A stretch of 64,000 nucleotides of DNA from JASGTU01 sp963821815 (GTDB lineage Bacteria > Chloroflexota > Anaerolineae > Caldilineales > Caldilineaceae): positions 3,100,001 to 3,164,000 of the forward strand of contig CAWGFG010000006.1 in the NCBI GenBank assembly GCA_963821815.1, given 5' to 3'. The notes below the pieces were generated by a model, which was not told the origin of the DNA, ran no database searches, and was given only the letters and a program-made list of their open reading frames with translations. A program made the position numbers and the translations under genes. Of this stretch, positions 19,480 through 28,047 are shown piece by piece; the first letter of the stretch is position 1, and each line of letters opens with the position of its first letter.

Positions 19480-20236
19480 GGCGGTCCGCCTTCTCTAGCT
19501 CTGAATTGGCTCGTGCAACGACAATGTCGACCATTGCCTCGCGATACGCGGCGCTGCCGCGGATGTTATCAGGCGGGTCTAGCGGCGCACCCAGCAGCAG
19601 TGGTTTCTTCGCGGCGCCGCTGAGCGCGGTGCGCGTGCGCGCGCCAGAGTATGAATGGTCAATGGCAATGGCGGATACGATGGAGCGATCTGACGGAGTG
19701 CGGGCGATTCGTGCATATCCGCTGCGAACGAATGAAACAGGGATACTGATCTCGGTAATGATTCCTTCGATCTTCTCGAGCTCTTGGAGAGGCGTCAAAC
19801 TTTCGCGACCGTCTTCGCTCGCCACGGTGATAATCGCATCCATCGCCAAGAGAGCGGCATATAATTCACTGTCATATTGTGCGAGCGACACCGTTCCGCC
19901 TATAGTGGCGGCATTTCGCAGGTTTACAGGTCCTTCATTATGCGTTGCCCGCACAAAAAAACCGTTGCCCAGTGCACGAATTGCAGGATGTTCTGCAAAC
20001 TGTGTCAGCGTACACATAGCGCCTATGATCAAATTGTTTGCAGATTTGTGCATCGCATTCATACCGATGTCACTCAAGTCAACTACGCCTTCGATCTCGG
20101 GCAGCGCGCCGATGGACTTCTGGCCCACCAGCCACGTTCCGCCCCCCAGTACCATCCGAGTGTCACCTTCATCGCGCAGCATGGAAAGCGCTTCGCTTAC
20201 CGTACTCGGTCGAAGATACTCTTGGATTCGATTCAT
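19469..20236 (-). CDS. FAD-binding (CoxM/XdhB-like) subunit of molybdenum hydroxylase
   Basis: A 255-residue protein of the FAD-binding PCMH type. The N-terminal FAD motif is GGGTWLVGQK around residue 31, and the second FAD-contact segment is NLRNAATIGGTV around residue 107. The CO-dehydrogenase flavoprotein C-terminal domain follows, though shorter than usual. It passes electrons from the Fe-S clusters of the partner subunit to NAD or another acceptor. Its stop overlaps the start of the fused Fe-S/molybdopterin gene by 11 bases, a translational-coupling arrangement. AAGGGATGAG lies upstream of the start. Confidence 0.9.
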   Translation of the reverse strand: MNRIQEYLRPSTVSEALSMLRDEGDTRMVLGGGTWLVGQKSIGALPEIEGVVDLSDIGMNAMHKSANNLIIGAMCTLTQFAEHPAIRALGNGFFVRATHNEGPVNLRNAATIGGTVSLAQYDSELYAALLAMDAIITVASEDGRESLTPLQELEKIEGIITEISIPVSFVRSGYARIARTPSDRSIVSAIAIDHSYSGARTRTALSGAAKKPLLLGAPLDPPDNIRGSAAYREAMVDIVVARANSELEKADRHAA

Positions 20237-20312
20237 AGGATACTCATCCCTTCAGTTCTCCGCAGCCATTGCTGACAAAACCAGCAATCTAATTTGCGTA
20301 GAATGGTAATAG

Positions 20313-21311
20313 TTACAGCTCAACATGCTGCCCGATACCCGCAGCCAAGGCGCGATGGTAGACAAGATCAGCCGTCACTGCATCCTGCATGGCAAGGCCT
20401 ACCGACTTGAAGAGCGTGATTTCAGTCGGTGAGGTTCGACCTGCGACTTTGCCCAGCACGACGTCGCCCAGCTCGCCGGCGATGTGTGCATAGGTGATCG
20501 GCGAGGCACTAGACTCTGACTCCGCAATGGCTAGCAAAATGTCGCCAGCCTCCGCTTGGGCAGCGACGTGATTGTCCACGATGATGCGACTGCGACGAAT
20601 TGTTGTCGTATCCACTTCTCGCATGTTGCGTCGATAGGCGCCAATGGCGTTGATATGCGTTCCCGGCTGTAGCCATGCTCCATCGTAGATCGGAACATGG
20701 CTGTTGGTCGCCATGCACACGATGTCGGCTTGTTCCAGTGCAGTGTGAGCGTCGCTAGTGGGTTGAACCTCGATGTTGAACCGTTGCCGCATGGCTGCAG
20801 CGAATTCGGCATCCTGCGTGCCAGTGCGAGTCGTGACGGTTGCATAGGTAATTTCGCGTACGGTGCAAACGGCCTCGAGTTGGGCGGATGCCTGCGCGCC
20901 TGCGCCGAAGAGCGCTACGCACCGGGCATTATTTCTCGCCATATACTTGGTGGCAACGCCACTTGACGCACCGGTGCGCATGGCGGTGATGTGTTCCGCA
21001 TCTATCATAGCCAGGAGTGTGCCAGTGGCGGCGGCGTACAGCAGGAGTACGCCTTGCACCATGGGCAAACTGTGCGATGAAGGATTTTCCGGATAGACGG
21101 TGACGATCTTCACGGACAACGTTCCCGGGTCACCGGCAATGTAGGCAGGCATGGACAGATGCAGACCGTTGTGAGGCTCGATAGGCGTAGCTGCCCGTTG
21201 CGGCATGGTGACATGTCCGCGATTCAGCGCGGCAAAACCCTCCTCCACTCGCTGGATACATTCGTGCATATCTAGTACAGACTCTACGTCCGTTCTTGTC
21301 AGTAGAAGCAT
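20313..21311 (-). CDS. Ornithine cyclodeaminase / mu-crystallin family protein
   Basis: A 332-residue protein with the family's NAD(P)-binding Rossmann segment FGAGAQASAQLEAV around residue 137. The substrate-side residues are in MRTGASSGVATKYMA around residue 112, and GAYRRNMREVDTTTI is near 225. Family members make proline from ornithine, reduce cyclic ketimines, or act as alanine or lysine dehydrogenases; the sequence does not decide. It precedes the molybdenum hydroxylase genes on the same strand with a 76-base gap, so the two may be co-expressed, perhaps in nitrogen-heterocycle or amino-acid catabolism. Confidence 0.87.
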   Translation of the reverse strand: MLLLTRTDVESVLDMHECIQRVEEGFAALNRGHVTMPQRAATPIEPHNGLHLSMPAYIAGDPGTLSVKIVTVYPENPSSHSLPMVQGVLLLYAAATGTLLAMIDAEHITAMRTGASSGVATKYMARNNARCVALFGAGAQASAQLEAVCTVREITYATVTTRTGTQDAEFAAAMRQRFNIEVQPTSDAHTALEQADIVCMATNSHVPIYDGAWLQPGTHINAIGAYRRNMREVDTTTIRRSRIIVDNHVAAQAEAGDILLAIAESESSASPITYAHIAGELGDVVLGKVAGRTSPTEITLFKSVGLAMQDAVTADLVYHRALAAGIGQHVEL

Positions 21312-21382
21312 AATGTCAACAAAACCTGTCTGTGTTTATCAATTATCAATCTCTATTGCCAAGTTCAACCTAGTAAACTCTG

Positions 21383-22090
21383 CTAGTCTACTGAAAACGC
21401 AGGTGTGACCGCATCGACAAGGTCACGCTGCATAGTACCGCCAGCGAACTGGTCCACCAACGCTTCCAGGTTGTCCAAAGCGGCGCGCACGTCCGCCTCA
21501 CCGCTGGCATGTTGTGACTCAACCGTGACCAATACGGTCGATGTATCCAGTCGAGACGCGCTCTGCAGGCTCTGCCGCCAGCACCAGCGTCTCGCCAAGA
21601 CCATATCCGTTTCGTCGGAGAAGATGACCTCGCCCGGCTCGGGATGGACGATATCTTCGCTGCCAAGCTCGGTGAACCGTTCATTACCGTCCGCCGGTTT
21701 CACGGTAATGGCGCCCTGCACGTCGCGCAGGTCTATGAACGCCACCGGCAGTGCGTAGCGGATGCTGACCAGATTGCCGATGTCGACTAGTGTGTTGATG
21801 CTTGGGATGTCGCCTTTTTTCTGCAGGCGGCGCAACAGCGCTTCGATGGCGCTGCGGTGTTTGGTGGGGTTGGCGCCGAAGCTACGGAATGCGCTGCGCC
21901 AGGCAGCCACGGATGTCAACTCAGCCAGGCTCTCGGGCAGGGTTGGCTGCACCCTTTGTTGCTCCGCTGTGTAGAGCTCAAACAGCTCTTGCGGCGTGCG
22001 GCCATTTTGGATGCCCTGGACGTACAGCATGCCGCCACACACGTCGGGGAAGTGACGGACGATATCCGGGTTGTAAATAAAGAGATTCAT
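21383..22090 (-). CDS. B3/B4 tRNA-binding domain protein
   Basis: A 235-residue protein resembling the B3/B4 domain of phenylalanyl-tRNA synthetase beta chains. Conserved landmarks are the RSAFRSFGANPTKHRSAIEA region around residue 65-85, LVDIGNLVSIRYALPVAFID around 105-125, and GEVIFSDETDMVLARRWCWR around 152-172. Stand-alone B3/B4 proteins are thought to edit mischarged tRNA or bind RNA, but their role is poorly known. It lies upstream of the ornithine cyclodeaminase-like gene on the same strand. Confidence 0.85.
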   Translation of the reverse strand: MNLFIYNPDIVRHFPDVCGGMLYVQGIQNGRTPQELFELYTAEQQRVQPTLPESLAELTSVAAWRSAFRSFGANPTKHRSAIEALLRRLQKKGDIPSINTLVDIGNLVSIRYALPVAFIDLRDVQGAITVKPADGNERFTELGSEDIVHPEPGEVIFSDETDMVLARRWCWRQSLQSASRLDTSTVLVTVESQHASGEADVRAALDNLEALVDQFAGGTMQRDLVDAVTPAFSVD

Positions 22091-22416
22091 AGGCTTTCAG
22101 ACTCTTCTGTGGTTGGGACCTGCGCACCTATTGTACCTTTGCCGCCCATTCGGTGAAAGACGCCTGTAATGACGCTGTCGCGTTGCGCTTGGAAACTGAA
22201 TGTGAATATTGTAGAAATATACAATTTCCTTTGCCGCGCAAGGATTGCTCTGATATACTCGTCATAAGAAGTGGTTCGTTTGGCTTCGGGATGCGCTGTC
22301 CGTAACTCTATGTCCCTAGCCATGAATGTAGCGGCGTCGTCTAAAAGGAAAAGGTGCACAAAGACACGCAGCAGGATCGTGCAGCTTGATGAGGTCCCAT
22401 TGACCACAGGAAATTT
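22091..22416. other. Divergent promoter region, 326 bp
   Basis: It separates the minus-strand B3/B4 gene from the plus-strand CapA lipoprotein. A 119-codon minus-strand open frame covers most of it, but it overlaps the CapA start, has no recognisable domain and lacks a ribosome-binding site, so I do not call it. CACAGGAAA precedes the CapA start codon. Confidence 0.45.
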
Positions 22417-24198
22417 ATGACAATTCCAACTTTGATTCGCCGTCACGTTGCGTCAGTGTTCGCTACCGCTTTTGTACTCGCACTTTTTGCCACAGTGTCA
22501 TCAGGCTGCTTCAGTCAACCGCCCGCAGACGAGGCGTCCACGCTAGCGGCGCCGCCCGCGACGCAGTATCCTGCTTCCGCTCCAACCAAACTGCCCACCG
22601 TGCCGTCGTCGACATCGCCTTCGCCGGTCACACTTCATGGACCGGTTACTGTGGCTATCGCGTCCAGCGTACCCGAGGAGTATGCGTCACAATTGGTGAC
22701 GAAGCTGAGCCAGATCGAAGAGGTGTCCTCCGCCAATGGCGAGTATCCTATCATTCTCCTGGATCAGGCGGAGAACGCGGATACAAAGGTGCAGTTTACA
22801 CGTAGCTCGGAGGCCGAATATGCACTGGCCCAACGCTTCTATGCTGTGGTCGTGCCGTTCGATACGGTTCAGGACTCGATAGTGCTTGAAGAATTGCAGG
22901 TGCTTTGGCAGGGCTCTGACCAGGGTCGTGTCTTGGTATCGGGATTCAACCCTGATGAACTTGTCTCGGTGCTTGGGCACGGCGATGTACGTGCGGTGAA
23001 TCGAGAAGACTTGCTTGCCGAGTTGAACGCAGACAGAAGCGCCATCGGTATCGTCCCGTTTCAGCTGCTGGATCCTACGTTGAAGACGCTGACCATCGAC
23101 GCCGTGAATGTGCTGGACAATCATCTAGACGCCGATAAGTATCCACTGTCGCTGGCGCTAGAGATAAGCGGCAGCGGCGCACAGTTGCTATACGACGATT
23201 TGGCAGGTGTGATTGAACCGCTCACGAATCGGGAAGCGGACAAACTGACGACGCTCATTATGACCGGTGTGACAGCGATTTCTCGTGGTACGGCAGCCGC
23301 TATAGAGCGCACGTCGCTTGACTACCCGGCGCTTATCATTTCGGACACCTTGAGCGCGGCAGATATAACACATGTGAGCAACGAAGTTCCATTCCTGGAA
23401 CACTGTGTGGTCAACAACACGCTGAATAACCTAACCCTTTGTAGCCGCGTGGACTACTCAGCCACATTGACAGCCATCGGAACCGATATCGTGGGGCTCA
23501 GCGGCAACCATGTGAATGACTTTGGCCGCGAAGGGGCGCTCGAATCTCTGACGTTTTACAAGGAACACAACATTCCCATTTACGGCAGCGGATTCAACGA
23601 GGCCGAAGCGTGTGAGCCGTTGCTGTGGGAACATAACGGCAACACGTTTGCCTTCATCGCCGCGCTTGCCTATGGACCCGAAAGCGCTTGGGCAACTGCG
23701 GACGAACCAGGCGCTTGCTATTATTATTACAATCAGGAGTTGATCCTGACCATGGTCGAGAAGCTGTCCCAGGCGGTCGATATTGTGGCGGTCGAGCTAC
23801 AGTTTGAAGAGGCGTACGACGTGCATCCGCTGCCCGGTCAAGTAGAGCAGTTTCGGGAGCTGCGCGACGCCGGCGCCGACATCGTAACCGGTGTACAAAG
23901 CCACGTGCCGCAGGCTATGGAGCCGTATGGCATGCAAGATGAAGGCGGACCCGGCGTGATCGTCTATGGTCTCGGCAACCTGTTCTTCGACCAAATGTGG
24001 AGTTGGCCCGTACGTACTGGACTCATTGCGCGTCATACCATATACGACGGACGTTTGCTGAGCACAGAAGTGCTGACAACGGTGCTGGAGGATTTTGCGC
24101 AGCCGCGCTGGACTACAGAAGCAGAACGTACGGAGATTCTCAATAGCATCTTCGCTGCCGCTCCGGCTCGTCCAGCGTCGGTGGCGGTGTCACAGTAG
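22417..24198 (+). CDS. PBP-like / CapA-type metallophosphatase lipoprotein
   Basis: A 593-residue exported protein. A hydrophobic signal ends in TVSSGC, a lipobox-like site, followed by a Ser/Pro/Thr linker. Residues ~70-270 (VTVAIASSVPEEY to QLLYDDLAG) resemble a degenerate periplasmic substrate-binding domain, with AIGIVPFQLLDP typical of PstS-like proteins. Residues ~300-570 are a CapA (PgsA) domain of the metallophosphatase type: EVPFLEHC, LSGNHVNDFG, GVQSHVPQAM and YGLGNLFFDQ. The first Asp of the usual FxGDV segment reads LIISDTLS, so metal binding may be altered. CapA proteins act in poly-gamma-glutamate or surface polymer handling. The binding-domain plus CapA fusion suggests a surface-bound enzyme with a recognition module. 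Confidence 0.83.
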   Translation: MTIPTLIRRHVASVFATAFVLALFATVSSGCFSQPPADEASTLAAPPATQYPASAPTKLPTVPSSTSPSPVTLHGPVTVAIASSVPEEYASQLVTKLSQIEEVSSANGEYPIILLDQAENADTKVQFTRSSEAEYALAQRFYAVVVPFDTVQDSIVLEELQVLWQGSDQGRVLVSGFNPDELVSVLGHGDVRAVNREDLLAELNADRSAIGIVPFQLLDPTLKTLTIDAVNVLDNHLDADKYPLSLALEISGSGAQLLYDDLAGVIEPLTNREADKLTTLIMTGVTAISRGTAAAIERTSLDYPALIISDTLSAADITHVSNEVPFLEHCVVNNTLNNLTLCSRVDYSATLTAIGTDIVGLSGNHVNDFGREGALESLTFYKEHNIPIYGSGFNEAEACEPLLWEHNGNTFAFIAALAYGPESAWATADEPGACYYYYNQELILTMVEKLSQAVDIVAVELQFEEAYDVHPLPGQVEQFRELRDAGADIVTGVQSHVPQAMEPYGMQDEGGPGVIVYGLGNLFFDQMWSWPVRTGLIARHTIYDGRLLSTEVLTTVLEDFAQPRWTTEAERTEILNSIFAAAPARPASVAVSQ

Positions 24199-24289
24199 CG
24201 CATAGTGTTCCTGCTTTGCGCAGGCTGGTCGTTCGAGTGTACGCGAATGAGACCGTGGGGCAAAGGAGTGCTGGAGAAAGGGTCTGAAC

Positions 24290-24688
24290 TTGGATCAAGC
24301 GGAGTTGAATCGGCCGAGCTTTGCCCATCAAATGGAAGAGGCCTTCGCACGCATCCTAGACTACTATCAGATAGAATGGCAGTACGAACCTCGCACATTT
24401 GACCTTGAATGGGACGAAGAAGGCAACGTTACGACGGCTTTCACACCTGACTTTTTCTTACCGGGACAGGATCTGTACATCGAGCTGACAACGCTGCGTC
24501 CTAACCTGATGCGCGCAAAAAATACCAAGCTGCGCCGCATGCATGAGCTCTACCCGGACGTGAACATCAAGCTCTTCCGCCGCCGCGACCTGCGCAACAT
24601 GATGATCAAGTACGGCCTTGACGAGGAGGCTGAACAGCTCATGGGCACTGATGCGCAATCTTCAGACTTGACGCTGAATCAAAGCTAA
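24290..24688 (+). CDS. Small conserved protein with PDF...IEL nuclease-like segment
   Basis: A 132-residue protein starting at TTG 24290, with GAGAAAGGG upstream; ATG 24332 is an alternative. I do not know a named family. The segment TPDFFLPGQDLYIELTT (~52-68) resembles the D...E-x-K core of PD-(D/E)xK nucleases, but the usual Lys is Thr here. RAKNTKLRRMHELYPDVNIK after it fits the following helix and strand. It lies 23 bases upstream of hpt on the same strand and is probably co-transcribed. Nuclease activity is only a structural guess; a degraded fold used for binding is equally possible. Confidence 0.65.
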   Translation: MDQAELNRPSFAHQMEEAFARILDYYQIEWQYEPRTFDLEWDEEGNVTTAFTPDFFLPGQDLYIELTTLRPNLMRAKNTKLRRMHELYPDVNIKLFRRRDLRNMMIKYGLDEEAEQLMGTDAQSSDLTLNQS

Positions 24689-24711
24689 GCCAGCCTGGGC
24701 GAGTTCATAAC

Positions 24712-25293
24712 ATGTTGATCGGTTACCCGCTGCAAGAGTATGGCGAACTGGCTGACGGCGTCAGTCGTGTCGTCATCACACCCGAAGAACTGAACTCGCG
24801 CATTTACGAGATGGGGCGCCGCATCTCATCCGACTACGCAGGCAAACGACCGTTGCTGGTGGGTGTGTTGAAGGGCGTCTTCGTCTTCTTGGCCGACCTC
24901 ATGCGCGCCATCACGATCCCTATTGAAGTGGACTTCATAGATGTAGCGGATTTCAGTCCGGAGAGCCGAGACCAGGGCTTTGTGCGTTTTGTAAAGGATC
25001 TGGACACCAGCATCACGGGGCGACACGTACTGTTCGTCGAAGATGTAGTCGATACCGGGCTCACGCTAAATTACCTGCTGGGTAACATGCGAGCCAGACA
25101 GCCGGCTAGTCTCGAGGTCTGCGCTCTGCTGATACGTGAGCGCAGACGCCTCATCGAACTACCTATTAAGTATTGCGGATTCGATGTGACCAACAAATTT
25201 GTGGTTGGATACGGGCTTGACCATCGGGAACAGTATCGGAATCTGCCCAGCATTGGTTTGTTGAGGGCTGACCGTCTAACAAATGGCAACTAA
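24712..25293 (+). CDS. hpt: Hypoxanthine phosphoribosyltransferase
   Basis: A 193-residue purine salvage enzyme converting hypoxanthine or guanine plus PRPP to IMP or GMP. The PRPP-binding motif is VLFVEDVVDTGLTL at about residue 105-118. The PPi loop segment is VGVLKGVFVFLADL at ~50, and the purine-contact region KYCGFDVTNKFVVGYGLD follows at ~155. Length and motif order are normal for bacterial Hpt. It is preceded closely by the small nuclease-like gene. Confidence 0.95.
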   Translation: MLIGYPLQEYGELADGVSRVVITPEELNSRIYEMGRRISSDYAGKRPLLVGVLKGVFVFLADLMRAITIPIEVDFIDVADFSPESRDQGFVRFVKDLDTSITGRHVLFVEDVVDTGLTLNYLLGNMRARQPASLEVCALLIRERRRLIELPIKYCGFDVTNKFVVGYGLDHREQYRNLPSIGLLRADRLTNGN

Positions 25294-25334
25294 TACTGGA
25301 TATCTATACCGATATCTCATAATAAGTTGCGGTC

Positions 25335-25700
25335 AGTAAATAAAAAAGAAGGGGCCCGAGTAACCGTCAGCACTCCTCGTTACACTTCGGTTTCTACCTA
25401 GCTGCTCGATTCAGATTTGAAGAAGCAACTCCGGTATAGCCTACTCCCCATTTCCTTCGCTCCACTTGACCGACTCACTTAACAGTACCCTCTGGCGAGG
25501 GTCTTATACTGTGGCGCTACAAGCTTCATCACTCTGGAAACTTCGGTTTACGTTCGTCGAGCAATAGCCGAGGCTTATCCTCAATTGTCTTCGACTTTCG
25601 TAAACTTCACGAGGCAGCTTACTGATTTCTCAGGGCTCCCTTCCCCTCTTTAGTACGCTCCCTAACGGGATTGTTCCTCCGAGGTAATTCAAAGTTTACT
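25335..25700 (-). ncRNA. Candidate structured noncoding RNA, about 360 nt
   Basis: No open frame explains this segment, but the minus strand is rich in consistent pairings. They are: CCC-GTTA-GGG; CTGA-GAAA-TCAG; a long nested stem in which GTTTACG (about 25606-25600) pairs with CGTAAAC (25553-25547) around GTCGA/TCGAC, CAAT/ATTG and GAGG-ATAAG-CCTC; ACAGTA...TACTGT enclosing ACCCTC-GCCA-GAGGG; and a 3' hairpin CCGA/GTAAC with GTTAC/TCGG followed by GCCCC and a TTCTTTTTTATTT run. AGTAAA/TTTACT bounds the whole. It is not a tRNA, RNase P, tmRNA or SRP RNA by the motifs I know. It might relate to HEARO/omega-type RNAs or an ORF-less intron, or be new. Confidence 0.55.
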
Positions 25701-26003
25701 ACAGCTTTGGATGCTTGTCAATACCCAATTTTGACCAATTGTCATGGTAAGCCTCGTTCATGTGCCTTGCTGGCAATTATGGTAAACAGGTATGAAGGCT
25801 CCAAGTGCGGTTGTCCATTTCGGGACGGCGCCATCGAAAACGAAGACAGCCGGAACGCGCCGACGATGGTGTTGTGTGTTATAGTCGAGAATACGACGGA
25901 GCAACTGTTGTGTACCCCGCTAGCGTGTGCGACGGAAGCTCTCAACACTACTGATAGCTATTGAAGTTCATTTACTACCCAAACAGTCACAACGGAAACT
26001 AAA
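25701..26003. other. Spacer between structured-RNA candidate and M24 gene
   Basis: A 303-base stretch with no credible gene; short open frames on both strands lack ribosome-binding sites. If the RNA candidate is transcribed from the minus strand, its promoter should lie here, divergent from that of the peptidase gene. Nothing else is evident. Confidence 0.4.
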
Positions 26004-27224
26004 ATGTCAGATATAGATTCTATAAACAGTGAAGTTGATAACACACAACTCGCCAAAGAAAAGGTTAACCAGGCATGCGGTCTGCTGCAAGAACGCGGCG
26101 TGGACATGTGGATCACCTTCGTACGCGAGACCTCTGCGGTCATGGATCCAGTGCTGCCGCTGATTTACGGCCATGACGCCACATGGCAAACCGCTTTCAT
26201 CCTGACCCGGAAGGGCGAAAAACTCTGTATCATCGGCAACATTGATGCGGAAAATGTACGCAAACTCGGCGTCTATGACGAGGTCATCGATTATCATGTG
26301 GGTTTCAGCGACACGCTGCGCCTTATCCTGGAGCGGTTGGACCCGCAACAGATAGCGCTCAACTATTCGGTCAACGACTGCCATGCCGACGGCCTAACGC
26401 ACGGACTCTATACCATACTGACCGGCTACCTGGACGGCACGCCCTATCGCGAGCGCATCATTTCGGCGGAGCCGGTGGTCATGGCGCTGCGCAGCCGCAA
26501 GACTACGGAAGAAATCAGACGCATTAAACAGGCGGTACAGACAACGCTGGATATCTTCGATGCGACGTTTGAATATGCCTCGGTCGGCATGACGGAAAAT
26601 CAGATAGGCCGCTTCATGCACGACCAGCTGCTGGAACGAGGACTGACATCTTCGTGGGAATGGGCCAGTTGTCCGGCAGTCAACTCCGGACCGGAGAAGG
26701 TCATTGGCCATACGTCGCCCACCGATATCGTGGTGGAGCCTGGTCATCTGCTGCACTTCGATTTCGGTGTTCTGGAAAACGACTACGTCTCCGATATGAT
26801 GCGCATGGTCTATTTTCGAAAACCCGGCGAGACAGAAGCGCCTGCGGAAGTACAACGAGCCTTCGAGGCTGTTGTAGGCTCGATTCAGGCGGCAGCGGAC
26901 GTGTTGAAGCCGGGTATCCGCGGCATGGATGTGGATGCAGCGGCGCGCAACTATATCAAAGCGGCTGGCTATGAGGAATATACGCACGCCACAGGTCATC
27001 AGATGGGGCGCGCCTGCCACGACGGCGGCGTTCTGCTGGGACCGGAACGCGAGCGTTACGGAAATTTGCCGAGAGGTCTTGTCGAGGCCGGTCAGGTCTA
27101 TACCATTGAGCCCGCAGTCGCTGTGCCAGGCTATGGTTATGTAGGCTTGGAAGAGGATGTGCTGGTCACCGAGGAGGGCATCGAGTGGCTGGCGGAGCCT
27201 CAGATGGAGCTCATTTTAAAGTAG
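26004..27224 (+). CDS. M24 family metallopeptidase (Xaa-Pro aminopeptidase-like)
   Basis: A 406-residue protein. An N-terminal creatinase-like domain (to ~155) precedes a pita-bread domain with the metal ligands in order: Asp of HFDFGV, Asp of YVSDMMR, His of ATGHQMG, Glu of YTIEPAV and Glu of GLEEDV. The family cleaves N-terminal residues before proline or acts on related amide substrates. All five ligands are present, so activity is likely. It is a single gene, and the convergent neighbour is a GH13 remnant. Confidence 0.92.
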   Translation: MSDIDSINSEVDNTQLAKEKVNQACGLLQERGVDMWITFVRETSAVMDPVLPLIYGHDATWQTAFILTRKGEKLCIIGNIDAENVRKLGVYDEVIDYHVGFSDTLRLILERLDPQQIALNYSVNDCHADGLTHGLYTILTGYLDGTPYRERIISAEPVVMALRSRKTTEEIRRIKQAVQTTLDIFDATFEYASVGMTENQIGRFMHDQLLERGLTSSWEWASCPAVNSGPEKVIGHTSPTDIVVEPGHLLHFDFGVLENDYVSDMMRMVYFRKPGETEAPAEVQRAFEAVVGSIQAAADVLKPGIRGMDVDAAARNYIKAAGYEEYTHATGHQMGRACHDGGVLLGPERERYGNLPRGLVEAGQVYTIEPAVAVPGYGYVGLEEDVLVTEEGIEWLAEPQMELILK

Positions 27225-27233
27225 CTCTTGACA

Positions 27234-27906
27234 TCACGGCATGATCGGGATAAACAAGCATAGTTGATAGCGGCGCACGAGACGCCCTGCCATGGATGGC
27301 ATATCCAGAGCAGGGCATTCGCATTTCAGCAGAATATAGCTATCCAAGTTTATCAATACCATAGTGTAATCGCGGACCGTAAATATCCGTAAATATCCGT
27401 AAATATCCGTAAATATCCGTAAATATCCGTAAATATCCGTGAAATCATTCTTTGAAATCGTCACGGATACATAGCAATCATCATAAGCTGCGTCAACCGG
27501 TTCGTACGCCTCCCATCGCAGCGTATCCGAACTGCGCCGGTTCGTGAGCAGCGGCCGATATAGGTTTTAGTTGAACCCGATTCGCACAGTTCAGGAACCT
27601 CCTTCACCTGGTCAAAGTCATTGTCGATGGGCAGCCATGGCGGACCCACGTCGGGTAGTGCGAAACTGGCGTTTGGCACGTCGCTCCATTGTAGAGACGA
27701 GCGGTCGGGGTCGCGGCCCCAGCTGGATTTCGGATCATCTCTACCGAAAGGATCGTGCCGTCGGTCGAAGGCGAAGGACACATCGGCCATATCGATCTCT
27801 CGGCAAAACATGGCGTAGGCGTGCCGCGCAAAGACAGCACCATTCGCCAACACAAACCTGTGACAATCTCCACAGGTTCTCCATATCTGCTCCATTCACT
27901 CTGCAT
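27234..27906 (-). pseudogene. 5'-truncated GH13 alpha-glucosidase remnant
   Basis: The minus strand encodes pieces of the C-terminal half of an alpha-amylase-family glucosidase. They are SLRGTPTPCFAE (usual LRGTPTLYYGDE), EIDMADV, WGRDPDRSSLQWSDVPNASF (usual GRDxxRTPMQWD-PNAGF), PPWLPIDNDF, and in another frame LYRPLLTNRRSSDTLRWEAY. The first half with the catalytic Asp and Glu is missing, and at least two frame changes separate the pieces. A last frame ends at 27234 and runs through a 10-bp tandem repeat, giving YLRIFTDIYG units. Unlike the other broken genes here, it is truncated and looks truly decayed. Confidence 0.75.
27377..27440. repeat. 10-bp tandem repeat, about 6.4 copies
   Basis: CCGTAAATAT repeated head to tail without a mismatch. 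The 10-bp unit is about one turn of the helix, so the A-tracts are in phase and the DNA could be bent. It lies inside the GH13 remnant, where it would encode a repeated YLRIFTDIYG peptide if read. Perfect copies imply recent expansion by slippage. Confidence 0.9.
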
Positions 27907-28047
27907 GCGGCGTCGTTATTATGACCTCATAAGCGTACGAAATGAGTCGCACACGACGCTGGTCGCGACGAAGAACGTACGGATATAGGTACTATCATGA
28001 CGAGCAACGTCATCGCCAACGAATAGTGAAAGAATGGAGCAAATCAC

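Noticed and set aside
22087..22446. A 119-codon minus-strand frame upstream of the CapA gene
   Set aside because: It overlaps the CapA start, lacks a ribosome-binding site and shows no domain.
27377..27440. A CRISPR-like array
   Set aside because: The units are 10 bp and directly abutting with no spacers, and no cas genes are present.
27461..27895. A possible new 144-residue protein on the minus strand
   Set aside because: Its middle matches GH13 glucosidase motifs and the adjacent frames carry the neighbouring GH13 motifs, so it is part of a remnant.
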